Shown here piece by piece: positions 7,534 through 16,841 of a DNA stretch of 64,000 nt; position 1 is the first letter of the stretch; every line of letters starts with the position of its first letter. The notes under the pieces are model-generated. The model did no database searches and had not been told where the DNA came from. It saw only the letters and a program-made list of their open reading frames with translations. Source of the stretch: UMGS1766 sp963597355 (GTDB lineage: Bacteria; Bacillota; Clostridia; Oscillospirales; Oscillospiraceae); assembly GCA_963597355.1 (NCBI GenBank), contig CAVBPR010000018.1:128645-192644 (forward strand). Direction: 5' to 3'. Made by a program: the position numbers and the translations under genes.

Positions 7534-7950
7534 TTGGAGCTTCACTTGACGAAAAAACAATATCGGCGGCTGCTGGATATGGCATATATCGGGAATTGGG
7601 TGTTGAATTCCACCCGGGGGAACGATCGGTTTCAGGATTACGACGAGGTGGAATCCCTTCTGTTTCAGCAGGCGGCGGCAGAGGGAATGCCGTCTCTTGC
7701 AGAGCAGTGGCGGGGAAACGCGGTGCCATCCCGGGCTTTTACAGAGGGCGGAATTCATGAGGCAATTGCCGACTATGAGGATGCGGTCTTTTTCAATATT
7801 CTGGCGGAAGAACTTGCACGGCGGGATATGGAGGATGCCCCGATTGATGAGTCCAATTACGCGGAGCTTACCCAGCGTATGGAGGCCTATATGACGGAAT
7901 TCGAGGCCCATGGAACGGATCACATCCAGGTGGAAAGCGACCTGATTTAA
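7534..7950 (+). CDS. Conserved hypothetical protein (monocistronic)
   Basis: 138 residues from a TTG at 7534, chosen because GGAGGGAGG lies nine bases before it and earlier in-frame starts fall within or too close to the promoter. The protein is acidic and mostly helical (KKQYRRLLDMAYIGNWVLNS; YEDAVFFNILAEELARRD), with no signal, membrane segment or catalytic motif I recognise. It resembles uncharacterised small Clostridia proteins. It stands alone between its own promoter and terminator. Confidence 0.7.
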   Translation: MELHLTKKQYRRLLDMAYIGNWVLNSTRGNDRFQDYDEVESLLFQQAAAEGMPSLAEQWRGNAVPSRAFTEGGIHEAIADYEDAVFFNILAEELARRDMEDAPIDESNYAELTQRMEAYMTEFEAHGTDHIQVESDLI

Positions 7951-7957
7951 GAGAAAA

Positions 7958-7995
7958 AAGAGATCTGTCGCAGTGGTTGCGGCAGATCTTTTCTT
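7958..7995 (+). terminator. Intrinsic terminator
   Basis: AGATCTGTCGCA pairs with TTGCGGCAGATCT around GTGG, followed by TTTCTT. It ends the gene at 7534-7950. Confidence 0.75.
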
Positions 7996-8023
7996 ATAGC
8001 AGATGAGAGTAACCCCTATAGTG

Positions 8024-8060
8024 CAAAAAAAGGGATGACCGTGGTGGTCATCCCTTTTTT
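8024..8060. terminator. Bidirectional terminator at the end of the V-ATPase operon
   Basis: A-run, AGGGATGACC, GTGG, GGTCATCCCT, T-run. The stem works on both strands; it lies immediately beyond the stop codon of ntpD on the minus strand. Confidence 0.85.
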
Positions 8061-8061
8061 G

Positions 8062-8760
8062 TTAGCCAGCGTTTTCTTCTGCCTTGGCAAGAGCCGCGGC
8101 ATCTTCCTTACGCTTTTCTTCAATGCTCTGCTGCAACAGCATGTCCTTCACCTTCATCAGGCGGGTGGTGGTGTTGCGGTCATTTTCCTCCAGCTTCATG
8201 GAGATGTATTTGATACTCTGCTCCATTTGGGGGATCATGACATATTCCAGTGCATTAACGCGGCGGCGGGTCTTTTCGATCTCTTCCGCCAGCAACTGGG
8301 TGGTCTTCTCGATCTGAGCAAGACGCAGCATATCCTGAAATACAGAGGAGAGCGCGTCGACCGCTCCGTCCAGCTCACAGCTGGTGGTGGCGAAGCCGTA
8401 AGGATAGATATCTCCGGCAGAGCCACCAACGGAGTGGAAATCGTAGACCGGCACATTCACCGACATGATGTTCTTGGTGGTCATGCCCAGTTCTACGCTT
8501 TGCTTGGGATACAGAAGCGCCTGCTCCAGCATTTCCGCACTCATGAGGGCAGAGGCCACAGTGAACGAGCCATGGGCTTGTTTCAAACCGTCCTCTACCC
8601 GTTTGCGTACTTCGCGGTTTTCACGCACCACGTCAAGAAACTGCTTCATCAGCTCGTCCCGCTTGTCTTTCAGCAGCTTGTGGCCGCGGGTTGCGGTTTT
8701 CAAACGACCCTTTAAACGGGTCAGTTCCATACGAGTGGCGCTTACGGTGGTGTTAGCCAT
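8062..8760 (-). CDS. ntpD: V-type ATP synthase subunit D
   Basis: 232 residues with the usual D-subunit start (NTTVSATRMELTRLKGRLKT) and long N- and C-terminal helices that form the central rotor shaft inside the A3B3 head. The length is normal. It is the last gene of the operon, 15 bases after ntpB, with GGGAGG before the start, and is followed by a strong terminator. Confidence 0.95.
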   Translation of the reverse strand: MANTTVSATRMELTRLKGRLKTATRGHKLLKDKRDELMKQFLDVVRENREVRKRVEDGLKQAHGSFTVASALMSAEMLEQALLYPKQSVELGMTTKNIMSVNVPVYDFHSVGGSAGDIYPYGFATTSCELDGAVDALSSVFQDMLRLAQIEKTTQLLAEEIEKTRRRVNALEYVMIPQMEQSIKYISMKLEENDRNTTTRLMKVKDMLLQQSIEEKRKEDAAALAKAEENAG

Positions 8761-8775
8761 GGAAAGTGACCTCCC

Positions 8776-10158
8776 TTACTCCGCGTCTTTCTTGGGAAGG
8801 TACTTTTCGATGTGCTCCTCCTTGATACGCTTCAGCTCGGTGACCGGCAGAATGCTCAGCAGCTCCCAGCCCAGATCCAAAGTCTCCTGAATGGAGCGGT
8901 TTTCGTCGGGACCCTGTGCGACATAGCGCTTTTCAAACTCCTCAGCGAACTTTGCATACAGCAGATCCGTGGGGGACAGGGCGGCCTCACCCAGAATGCT
9001 CATCAGTTCCTTTGCTTCCTTACCGGTAGCATAGGCGGCGAACAGCTGGTTCATGGTGCCAGAGTGATCTTCACGGGTCTTTCCTTCGCCGATGCCCTTA
9101 TCCTTCAGACGGCTCAGAGAAGGCAGCACGTCCACCGGAGGCACAATGCCGCGGTGATACAGATCACGGCTAAGAATGATCTGACCCTCGGTGATGTAGC
9201 CGGTCAGGTCGGGGATGGGGTGGGTCTTGTCGTCTTCCGGCATGGTCAGGATAGGAATCATGGTGATGGAACCTTCCTTGCCCAGCTGACGGCCGGCACG
9301 TTCATACATGGTGGCCAGGTCAGTGTACAGATAGCCGGGATAGCCGCGGCGGCCGGGGACTTCCTTCTTTGCAGCGGAAATCTCACGCAGAGCTTCGGCA
9401 TAGTTGGTGATGTCGGTCATGATGACCAGAACGTGCATGCCCTGCTCAAATGCCAGATACTCTGCTGCGGTCAGCGCCATACGAGGAGTAGAAATACGCT
9501 CAACAGCGGGGTCGTTTGCCAGGTTGGAGAACATGACCGTACGGTCAATTGCGCCGGTACGGCGGAACTCCTGCACAAAGTAGTCCGACTCTTCGAAGGT
9601 GATACCGATGGCGGCAAAGACAACGGCGAAGTTGCTCTTGCCGTCCAGAACCTTTGCCTGACGGGCAATCTGAGCCGCCAGCTGGGCGTGGGGCAGACCG
9701 GAGCCGGAGAAGATCGGCAGCTTCTGGCCACGAACCAGAGTGTTCAGACCGTCAATGGTGGAAATACCGGTCTGGATGAACTCGTTGGGGTAGTCACGGG
9801 CAGCGGGGTTCATAGCAAGACCGTTGATGTCCCGGTATTCCTCTGCCAGAATGGCAGGACCGCCATCAATGGGATCGCCCATGCCGTTAAACACGCGGCC
9901 GAGCATGTCCTTGCTGACGCCCAGCTGCAGGGGGTGACCCAGGAAACGAACCTTGGACTGAGCCAGGTTAATGCCTGCAGCGGCTTCAAACAGCTGTACA
10001 ACTGCCTTGTCGCCGTTGACTTCCAGCACCTTGCCGCGGCGGACGGAACCGTCCGGCAGCTCTACTTCAACCAGTTCGTCGTAGGCAACGCCTTCCACCT
10101 GATCGACCACCATCAAAGGAGAAACGATCTCCCGGATCGTGCGATATTCTTTGATCAT
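8776..10158 (-). CDS. ntpB: V-type ATP synthase subunit B
   Basis: 460 residues, the non-catalytic nucleotide-site subunit of the A3B3 head. It begins EYRTIREIVSPLMVV, has the degenerate nucleotide loop region FSGSGLPHAQLAAQI (~residue 150) and ends in a helical C-terminal domain. Its ATG shares one base with the ntpA stop (TGATG), indicating translational coupling. Confidence 0.96.
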   Translation of the reverse strand: MIKEYRTIREIVSPLMVVDQVEGVAYDELVEVELPDGSVRRGKVLEVNGDKAVVQLFEAAAGINLAQSKVRFLGHPLQLGVSKDMLGRVFNGMGDPIDGGPAILAEEYRDINGLAMNPAARDYPNEFIQTGISTIDGLNTLVRGQKLPIFSGSGLPHAQLAAQIARQAKVLDGKSNFAVVFAAIGITFEESDYFVQEFRRTGAIDRTVMFSNLANDPAVERISTPRMALTAAEYLAFEQGMHVLVIMTDITNYAEALREISAAKKEVPGRRGYPGYLYTDLATMYERAGRQLGKEGSITMIPILTMPEDDKTHPIPDLTGYITEGQIILSRDLYHRGIVPPVDVLPSLSRLKDKGIGEGKTREDHSGTMNQLFAAYATGKEAKELMSILGEAALSPTDLLYAKFAEEFEKRYVAQGPDENRSIQETLDLGWELLSILPVTELKRIKEEHIEKYLPKKDAE

Positions 10159-11930
10159 CAGTCAACCTCTCCTTTCGCAGCCAGTTCATCGATCTGCTCG
10201 GTCATTTCCTGAGCGATGCGGGCGTAGACCTGCTCATACTGATCCACCGGCACGCTCTTTGCACGGCCGATTCCGGCCCGTGCGCCAATGCTGAACAGTT
10301 CGGAAACGTCGGCACCCTTCTTGATGGCCTCGCGGCACTGATCATCATAGTCCAGAATCAGCTTCATCATGAGGTACTGACGGCGATAGTCAGAGAAGGA
10401 GTCAATATCCACAAAGGCGTTCTGCTGCAGGAAGTCCTCGCGAATCATCTTTGCGGTTTCCAGAGTGAGCTGGTCCGTGGGGGACAGGCTGTCCTTACCG
10501 ACCAGCTGAACGATTTCGTTCAGGTTGCTCTCTTCCTGAAGAATGGTCATAGCGCGGGTGCGGTTTTCATAGAATCCCTTGCCCAGCTGCTCATCAAACC
10601 AGGGCTTCAGAGTGTCCAGATACAGGGAGTAGGAGTTCAGCCAGTTGATGGCAGGGAAGTGACGGCGATAGGCCAGAGAGGAGTCCAGGCTCCAGAACAC
10701 CTTAACGATGCGCATGGTGCCCTGGCTGACCGGCTCAGAAAGGTCGCCGCCGGGAGGGGAAACAGCGCCGACTGCGGTCAGACTGCCGCGACGCTCTTCG
10801 TCAGAGCCCAGGCACTGCACAACACCGGCACGTTCGTAGAACTCGGCGATACGGCTGGCCAGATAGGCGGGGTAGCCTTCTTCACCGGGCATTTCTTCCA
10901 GTCGGCCGGACATCTCACGCAGAGCCTCGGCCCAACGGGAGGTGGAGTCAGCGATAACAGCCACGTCATAGCCCATATCGCGGAAATATTCTGCGATGGT
11001 GATACCGGTATAGATGGACGCTTCACGGGCGGCCACGGGCATATCAGAGGTGTTTGCGATCAAAACGGTACGCTTCATCAGCGTCTCGCCGGTACGGGGG
11101 TCGACCAGTTCGGGGAACTCCCGCAGAACGTCGGTCATCTCGTTGCCGCGCTCGCCGCAGCCGATGTAGATAACGATGTCCACGTCAGACCACTTTGCCA
11201 GAGCGTGCTGCACAACCGTCTTGCCGGAACCGAAGGGGCCGGGAACAGCGGCGGTGCCGCCCTTTGCCACAGGGAACATGGTGTCGATGACACGCTGTCC
11301 GGACTGCAGAGGAGTGGACGGGGTAAATTTACGCTTGTAGGGACGGCCGCGGCGGACAGGCCACTTCTGCATCATGGTCAGTTCCTTCACGGAACCGTCA
11401 GCCAGCTTGATCTTGGCGATCACGTCGGTGACAGTGTAGCTGCCGGAGGAGATGGATTCCACCGTGCCGGACACGCCGGCGGGAACCATGATCTTGTGCA
11501 GGATGGAGGGAGTTTCCTGAACCTCGCCCAGGAAATCGCCGGTGGTCACCTTGTCGCCGACTTTTGCGGTGGCAACAAAGTCCCATTTCTTCTCCCGATC
11601 CAGTGCGGCGACTTCAATGCCGCGGGTGATGTTTGCGCTGCCGGTCTGCTCCATGATCTTTTCCAGCGGGCGCTGAATGCCGTCGTAGATGTTTTCCAGC
11701 AGACCTGGACCAAGTTCGACAGACAGAGGGGCGCCGGTGGAAACAACCTCAGCACCGGGGCCGAGGCCGGAGGTCTCTTCATAGACCTGAATGGAGGCAG
11801 CGTCGCCGGTCATGGTCAGAATTTCGCCGATGAGTCGCTGCTCACCGACGCGGACCACGTCGGACATATTGGCATCGGCCATGCCGGTTGCAACCACCAG
11901 CGGGCCGGAAACCTTGACAATTTTGCCCAT
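10158..11930 (-). CDS. ntpA: V-type ATP synthase catalytic subunit A
   Basis: 590 residues from the ATG giving MGKIVKVSGPLVV, preceded by AAGAAGG; an ATG at 11951 would add seven residues outside the family pattern. The Walker A loop GPFGSGKT is near residue 231 and the family-specific non-homologous insert lies before it (~residues 110-190). This subunit hydrolyses ATP, or makes it in reverse, and with B forms the head of the rotary complex. Confidence 0.96.
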   Translation of the reverse strand: MGKIVKVSGPLVVATGMADANMSDVVRVGEQRLIGEILTMTGDAASIQVYEETSGLGPGAEVVSTGAPLSVELGPGLLENIYDGIQRPLEKIMEQTGSANITRGIEVAALDREKKWDFVATAKVGDKVTTGDFLGEVQETPSILHKIMVPAGVSGTVESISSGSYTVTDVIAKIKLADGSVKELTMMQKWPVRRGRPYKRKFTPSTPLQSGQRVIDTMFPVAKGGTAAVPGPFGSGKTVVQHALAKWSDVDIVIYIGCGERGNEMTDVLREFPELVDPRTGETLMKRTVLIANTSDMPVAAREASIYTGITIAEYFRDMGYDVAVIADSTSRWAEALREMSGRLEEMPGEEGYPAYLASRIAEFYERAGVVQCLGSDEERRGSLTAVGAVSPPGGDLSEPVSQGTMRIVKVFWSLDSSLAYRRHFPAINWLNSYSLYLDTLKPWFDEQLGKGFYENRTRAMTILQEESNLNEIVQLVGKDSLSPTDQLTLETAKMIREDFLQQNAFVDIDSFSDYRRQYLMMKLILDYDDQCREAIKKGADVSELFSIGARAGIGRAKSVPVDQYEQVYARIAQEMTEQIDELAAKGEVD

Positions 11931-12019
11931 TGTATGAAACCTTCTTTCCAATGAGGGTCACCGCTGTTCTCTTACGGGAGAACAGCCGGTGCGGGACTCC
12001 TTCGCAGGTTCCTCAAGGT

Positions 12020-12340
12020 TTAGAGGATATCCGCGCCGACGGCGCGCTCTACGGAGGAGGTGATGTTTTCCATGCCGATACCCAGAGAGCCGGCCTTGCC
12101 GGGAATCAGGATGACGGCGGGGGTGAGCCGATCTTTGTACTTGGCTATCTCCTCTGGCATTTCTGCAGCCAGCTGCTCGGTGAGATAGATGATGGCGTAT
12201 TCGGGATCCTTGGCCATAGACTGGAGATCCCGGCGGGCTTCCTCCACCGTTTCGGCGGGGATAACGTCCAGACCGAGAGCTTTAAAGCCCATAACGCTCT
12301 CCCGGTCGCCCAGAACTGCGATCTTATACATAGGGTTCAC
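12020..12340 (-). CDS. ntpG: V-type ATP synthase subunit F
   Basis: 106 residues with the F-subunit pattern: KIAVLGDRESVMGFKALGLD, a strand-helix repeat with YAIIYLTEQLA, and the IPGKAGSLGIGM region. It binds subunit D in the central stalk. The start overlaps the end of ntpC by 17 bases. The symbol follows Enterococcus hirae usage. Confidence 0.92.
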   Translation of the reverse strand: MNPMYKIAVLGDRESVMGFKALGLDVIPAETVEEARRDLQSMAKDPEYAIIYLTEQLAAEMPEEIAKYKDRLTPAVILIPGKAGSLGIGMENITSSVERAVGADIL

Positions 12341-13322
12341 GCAGCCTTTCCCGAATCACCTCGGCGGAAAGATCCGCCAGGCGACCCGTCATAATAATGC
12401 GGATAGCAGTGGCCTCGCTTTCCTTGGCGGCCAGATAGGCAACCAGAGGAGCCTCGCCGAAGGCGACGTAACGAGCGGAGCCGATATACTTCATGACGGC
12501 GTCGTCACACAGCTTTTCGAAGCGGGTGAGTTCACCGCCCTGCATTGCAGCCGTGCCGGCTTCTGCCGCATCGTGCAGTGCAGAGACAGTATACAGCTCC
12601 TCCACGGAAGAACCGGAGTTCACTGCGTTGAGAATGCGGGGAACATCCAGGTTGCCGCCGGAGAACAGCACGCCCTTCAGGAAATCCACGTCCTTGCCCA
12701 TGCGCAGCGTACGCACCACGCTCTTCAGGTTGGCGGCATCAATGCTGATGCGCACATAGCCTTCCAGGAAAGAGGATTCGCTGGTGCGGGCAAGATCAAA
12801 CATGTCTTCAAAATAGGCCTGATCCAGCACAAAATCACTGAGCTGTGGGTCGTTGGTAGATCCAAGGGTATCCCGCGCCTGGGTGATGGCGGCGGCAAGA
12901 TGACCGGGCAGTCCTCGGAAATCGGAGGAGCGGACCTGCTCCACCAGTTCCTGAGGGGGGACACGACCGGTGTCAACCAGCAGGTATTCCGCGTCGATGC
13001 CCCGTGCCTCGGATTTCAGCAAAACTTTTGCATTGTGATAGTCGTATTTGACCTTGAACACGTCAATGATGTTCCGGTCGGGAGCGAAGAGATAAAGGTC
13101 GTCATAAGTGCGCTCACGGGCGGTGGCAAGCATCTTGTTGATGCTGTCTACCGTGACTTCCTCGATTTCAGGATAGCCGCACTCCTGAAGCACCTTTGCG
13201 GCGTCTGCAGCGGAGGCAGCGTCCAGCATTCGCTCCATGCGATCCCGGCTGAGCAGATTGCGTTCCAGTGCTCGAATCCGGGTCGAGAGAAACAGATAAT
13301 CTGTATCTTTGATTTTCGCCAA
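12324..13322 (-). CDS. ntpC: V-type ATP synthase subunit C
   Basis: 332 residues from a TTG at 13322 (AKIKDTDYLFLSTRIRALER), chosen because GGAAGGAGG lies eight bases before it; an upstream in-frame ATG at 13364 would add 14 residues unlike the family. Subunit C is the helical, funnel-shaped connector between the central stalk and the membrane ring (homologue of eukaryotic subunit d). Features are the repeated helical units and the conserved N-terminal TRIRALE. Confidence 0.92.
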   Translation of the reverse strand: MAKIKDTDYLFLSTRIRALERNLLSRDRMERMLDAASAADAAKVLQECGYPEIEEVTVDSINKMLATARERTYDDLYLFAPDRNIIDVFKVKYDYHNAKVLLKSEARGIDAEYLLVDTGRVPPQELVEQVRSSDFRGLPGHLAAAITQARDTLGSTNDPQLSDFVLDQAYFEDMFDLARTSESSFLEGYVRISIDAANLKSVVRTLRMGKDVDFLKGVLFSGGNLDVPRILNAVNSGSSVEELYTVSALHDAAEAGTAAMQGGELTRFEKLCDDAVMKYIGSARYVAFGEAPLVAYLAAKESEATAIRIIMTGRLADLSAEVIRERLREPYV

Positions 13323-13382
13323 TGGTTCGTCCTCCTTCCCCTGCCCCGGATGAGGCAGGGCCAATTTGACGCGACGGGTGGG

Positions 13383-13982
13383 TTACGCGAACAGGAGCTT
13401 GCTCACCTCGCCGGTCACTTCGGTGCGGGAGAGACGTACCAGTGTCTCCAGAGCGCAGTTGATATCCACGGCGCCGTCGCTGAGCAGCAGACCGCCTTGT
13501 ATGGGCTGAGATTGAGGAGACAATGTCAGCTCGCCGGTGCGGCCGGCAGCAGTGAGCAGTTCATTCGCCTGAGCGGCGATCTTCACGCCCAAGCGAGCGC
13601 GATCGGATTGATTGAGAATAATCTGCTCATGGCCGGTGCGGGCGGCGTTTACAGCCAGCTTTGCCAGCAGAGCGATGTATTCTTCCTCGGGAAGCTTGAG
13701 CAGCTTGGTCAAAGCCAGGTCAAAAGCTTCGTCCAATACCTCCTGCTTGGCGGCCAGCGTCATTTTGCGGGCCTCCATCTCAGCGGCGGAAACCAGACGG
13801 GCACCCCGCTCCTGAGCGCTTTTTTCGCCCTTTGCGAGAATGTCTGCGGCCTCCCGCTGAGCGCGGGCGGTGTAACCGGCACGAATCTTATCGGCCTGTG
13901 CCTGGGCATCGGCCTGAATGCGGTCGATTTCTGCCTGGGCATCGGCCTGAATGCGGCCGGTGATGTTTTCAATGCCTTGCAT
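13383..13982 (-). CDS. ntpE: V-type ATP synthase subunit E
   Basis: 199 residues: an alanine/glutamine-rich N-terminal coiled coil, then a C-terminal globular domain. It forms the peripheral stalk with the G/H subunit at 16455-16784. The N-terminus contains two tandem copies of an 11-residue unit (RIQADAQAEID, RIQADAQAQAD) encoded by a 33-base direct repeat near 13901 and 13934, a hendecad fitting a right-handed coiled coil. Confidence 0.9.
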   Translation of the reverse strand: MQGIENITGRIQADAQAEIDRIQADAQAQADKIRAGYTARAQREAADILAKGEKSAQERGARLVSAAEMEARKMTLAAKQEVLDEAFDLALTKLLKLPEEEYIALLAKLAVNAARTGHEQIILNQSDRARLGVKIAAQANELLTAAGRTGELTLSPQSQPIQGGLLLSDGAVDINCALETLVRLSRTEVTGEVSKLLFA

Positions 13983-14017
13983 AGTGTGTCGTCCTTTCTG
14001 CAGTTAGGTGAGAAAAC

Positions 14018-14500
14018 TCACTTGATGAACAGCAGCATCAGGAAGGAAGCCAGCAAGCAGAGGATGGCGTAGAACTCGACCATGATGGCCATGATAATGC
14101 CCTTGGACATTTCTTCAGGACGCTTAGCCACCAGGCTGACACCGGCAGCGGCGCAGCGACCCTGGCCGATAGCAGTGATGTAGCCGCCGATACCCATGGG
14201 CAGGCAGGCCACGCAGTAGCCGATGCCCTGAGCAACGGTCAGGGTAGCAGGAGTGCCGCCGATGACGCCCAGAGTGAACAGAGCGTAGAACCAGACGACC
14301 AGACCGTACAGACCCTGGGTACCGGGCAGAATCTGAAGAATCAGGCAAGAAGAGAACTTGCTGGGATCTTCGGAGATGACGCCGGCAGCGGCCTCACCTA
14401 CGCAACCAACACCCTTACCAGATCCGGCGCAGGCCAGGGCCACGGCCAGAGAAGCACCGATGACTGCAATGTACAATCCGGCATTAGACATGAAATCCAT
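14018..14500 (-). CDS. ntpK: V-type ATP synthase subunit K (membrane rotor ring)
   Basis: 160 residues, four membrane helices from a duplicated hairpin, the double-length proteolipid typical of V-ATPases. The carboxylate is E142 in the last helix (IMVEFYAIL). LPGTQG at residues 58-63 and a glutamine at 113 match the Na+ ligands of Enterococcus hirae NtpK (L61, T64, Q65, Q110, E139). This supports Na+ rather than H+ transport; the ligand match is by eye. GAGGAGG precedes the start. Confidence 0.95.
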   Translation of the reverse strand: MDFMSNAGLYIAVIGASLAVALACAGSGKGVGCVGEAAAGVISEDPSKFSSCLILQILPGTQGLYGLVVWFYALFTLGVIGGTPATLTVAQGIGYCVACLPMGIGGYITAIGQGRCAAAGVSLVAKRPEEMSKGIIMAIMVEFYAILCLLASFLMLLFIK

Positions 14501-14502
14501 AA

Positions 14503-16458
14503 TTATTTTTCCTCCTCGATGATGTCGACATATTTCGTGTCGTATTGTAGGGGACGGAAGGGAATACCGCCCTCCTTGTAAAACTTACCGAAGTACTCCA
14601 GGTACTGAAGACGAGCGGCGTGAACATAAGTTCCGATGAGGTTGACGCCGATGTTGAACACATGGCCGATCAGGAACACCAGAATGAACACGATGATGCT
14701 CTTGGGCAGGGCGCCCAGAGTGTTGAACACCTGAGCGATGACGCTGGTAGCCAGCATCAGTGCCATCAGACGGGCATAGCTCAGCACGTCAGACAACCAG
14801 CTGGTGATGTCGTACAGGCTCTTAATGCCGCCGAACAGCTTCTTAACAAATGTGCCTTCGTGACGGCCCTGGGTGCAAATCAGGCAGAGCGCGCCGATAA
14901 TCAGCAGAATCGGGGTCTTGGCCAGTGCCGCAACAGCGATGCCGGCGAACACAACCCACCAGGGAACTACATCCAGCAGGGCATCGATTCCGTGACCATC
15001 CCGGAAGCCCATGTAGATGTGGATGCACTGACCCATGATCAGATGGACGCAGCCGATGGCAATGGCGATGATCAGAACCGTCATCGGATCGTTGACCGGG
15101 TTGACCACAATGCCGTTGCAGAAGGTTTCCATCCAGCCGGGCATGGTGGCGTTGGGCAGGAAGGTGTCGTAGATGACTTCCAGCACGTTGCCGAAGAAGC
15201 CGCCGACAAACACACCGCACAGGGCAGTGCTTCCGCCCAGCCAGAGGCCGAGGTGCATCATGCGGCCCAGGGTCTTTTTCGGCTTGAACATTTTGATGAT
15301 CGCAAGGCAGCCCAGGAAGATGATAATGCCGTAGGCAACATCGGCGAACATGAAGCCGAAGAAGAACACATACCAGAAGAAGTACAGGGGGTTGGCATCA
15401 ATACCGTCATAGGCAGGCAGGGAGTACATCTCCGTTACCATGTTGATGCAGTCCATCCACTTCGGGTTCTTCAGCTGCGTGGGAACGCGGTCGCCCTCTG
15501 CAGGATCGGAAGTGTCCCAGGCACAGGTGAACTGCTTCTGCACGACGGAGAAGTCGGCCACCCGTTCGGCGGGAATCCAGCCTTCGGCAAAGAAGATCTG
15601 TCCGTCTGTGAGGAAGCGCTCCGCCACAGCCTCCCGGCTGATTTCCTGATTGACACGATCCAGTGCCAGTTCCAGGGCGGGACGCTGATCCTTGTAAGCC
15701 ACAATGGCGTCTTCCTGTTCTTTGCGCTGCTGCTGCAAAGCAGACAGCTCGCCGCGGATGCGGTCGATGTTCTGCTTGGGCGTTCCGGTGAGGTCTTTGA
15801 ATCGAACCACACCGAAGGAGTGGGCGCGCAGGGCAGTCAGCGCATCTTCCAGGGCGTCCTTGTGGACCACCAGCAGATAGTAGCGCTGATCCTTATCCTC
15901 GGAAATCGGAGTCAGCTGCGCCAGATCCGTGGCGGCAGCCAAATCGGTTTGCAAGGCGCTGTCCTCGGCAGCAACCGGAGCGGTACCGAGTACCAGTTCC
16001 GCATGGGAGGTGTGCTGCTGCTCCAGCGGCAGGTCCAGATTCGTCCAGGGAATCAGACCGGAAAGATTGGCGTTGAGTTTGTTTTCAGCAGAGTAGATTT
16101 GTGCAATCTCCCGCGTACAGTCGTTAATCGACTGAGCACTGGCGAGTGCTGCGTTTTTTGCGGCCTCATCGAAGAACTTTGCTTCGGTGATATCATACCG
16201 CTTCTGGAACAATCCCTTTTTCGCCGGCGCATATTTCTTCAATGCATCCAATGCGCTGTTCAGAGCAGACCACTCTGCTTTGCGGGATGCAATGGAAGAA
16301 GTGTCCCGCCGCAACAGGGCTGCCCATTCGGGATCGGTTGCCTTGTCATCCGGTTCTGTAATCTCAACGCACCCGAGGTGAAGCAGCTGCTGCAGTAAGT
16401 CGTCCCGCTGTTCGGAGAAGCCGATGACCCGCAGTCGCTTCATTTTTACGATGCTCAT
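14503..16458 (-). CDS. ntpI: V-type ATP synthase subunit I (membrane stator)
   Basis: 651 residues: a ~330-residue cytosolic arm with coiled coils, then about seven to eight membrane helices. It holds the stator and the half-channels for the ion beside the K ring. Typical segments are PLYFFWYVFFFGFMFADVAY and 'SWLSDVLSYARLMALMLATSVI', the second containing the conserved arginine of the ion path. The ATG overlaps the previous stop (ATGA). Confidence 0.95.
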   Translation of the reverse strand: MSIVKMKRLRVIGFSEQRDDLLQQLLHLGCVEITEPDDKATDPEWAALLRRDTSSIASRKAEWSALNSALDALKKYAPAKKGLFQKRYDITEAKFFDEAAKNAALASAQSINDCTREIAQIYSAENKLNANLSGLIPWTNLDLPLEQQHTSHAELVLGTAPVAAEDSALQTDLAAATDLAQLTPISEDKDQRYYLLVVHKDALEDALTALRAHSFGVVRFKDLTGTPKQNIDRIRGELSALQQQRKEQEDAIVAYKDQRPALELALDRVNQEISREAVAERFLTDGQIFFAEGWIPAERVADFSVVQKQFTCAWDTSDPAEGDRVPTQLKNPKWMDCINMVTEMYSLPAYDGIDANPLYFFWYVFFFGFMFADVAYGIIIFLGCLAIIKMFKPKKTLGRMMHLGLWLGGSTALCGVFVGGFFGNVLEVIYDTFLPNATMPGWMETFCNGIVVNPVNDPMTVLIIAIAIGCVHLIMGQCIHIYMGFRDGHGIDALLDVVPWWVVFAGIAVAALAKTPILLIIGALCLICTQGRHEGTFVKKLFGGIKSLYDITSWLSDVLSYARLMALMLATSVIAQVFNTLGALPKSIIVFILVFLIGHVFNIGVNLIGTYVHAARLQYLEYFGKFYKEGGIPFRPLQYDTKYVDIIEEEK

Positions 16459-16784
16459 GAGAGATTCACGACCTTTCTGACGATCCGCTCTGCAGCGGCA
16501 TCCAGTTGACGCTGCGCGGCGGCCTTGAGATCGGCGCAGGCGCGCTCGGTCTCCTGTTGGACTGCCTCGGCCTGCCCGGCAGCGGTTTCCTCAGCCTGGC
16601 GCATCATCGCCTGAACCTTGGTTTCCGCCTCCGAGCGAGCAGATTCCAGCTCCGCCTGACCCTGTCGCTCCGCGTCGGCAATCAGTTGTTTTGCCGTCTG
16701 GAGCGCACTGGCCTTGCGCTGAGCACAGTCCTGCTCTGCCTCGGCAACCTGTTTGATAGCTTCCAAAGACAATTCATTCACCAC
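16455..16784 (-). CDS. V-type ATP synthase G/H-like peripheral stalk subunit
   Basis: About 109 residues, nearly all one alanine/glutamate-rich coiled coil (EAEQDCAQRKASALQTAKQL). It is first in the operon, as the equivalent gene is in Enterococcus hirae (ntpF) and archaea, and pairs with subunit E. The start is uncertain: GTG 16784, GTG 16781 or TTG 16772 all lie near AAAAGGGTGG. Confidence 0.85.
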   Translation of the reverse strand: MVNELSLEAIKQVAEAEQDCAQRKASALQTAKQLIADAERQGQAELESARSEAETKVQAMMRQAEETAAGQAEAVQQETERACADLKAAAQRQLDAAAERIVRKVVNLS

Positions 16785-16812
16785 CCTTTTGGCGTAGTCT
16801 CTATATTAAATA

Positions 16813-16841
16813 GGTATAGCGTTTTCTTATGCGCTTTTCAA
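16813..16841 (-). promoter_or_regulatory. Candidate promoter of the V-ATPase operon
   Basis: Minus-strand TTGAAA (16841-16836), 17-base spacer, TATACC (16818-16813), about 30 bases before the first start codon. The CTATACCTATT block recurs on the same strand at ~16988-16999 without a good -35. Confidence 0.5.

Noticed and set aside
12189..16398. Long plus-strand open frames opposite the V-ATPase operon
   Set aside because: They mirror well-conserved ntp genes, lack ribosome sites and give no recognisable protein.
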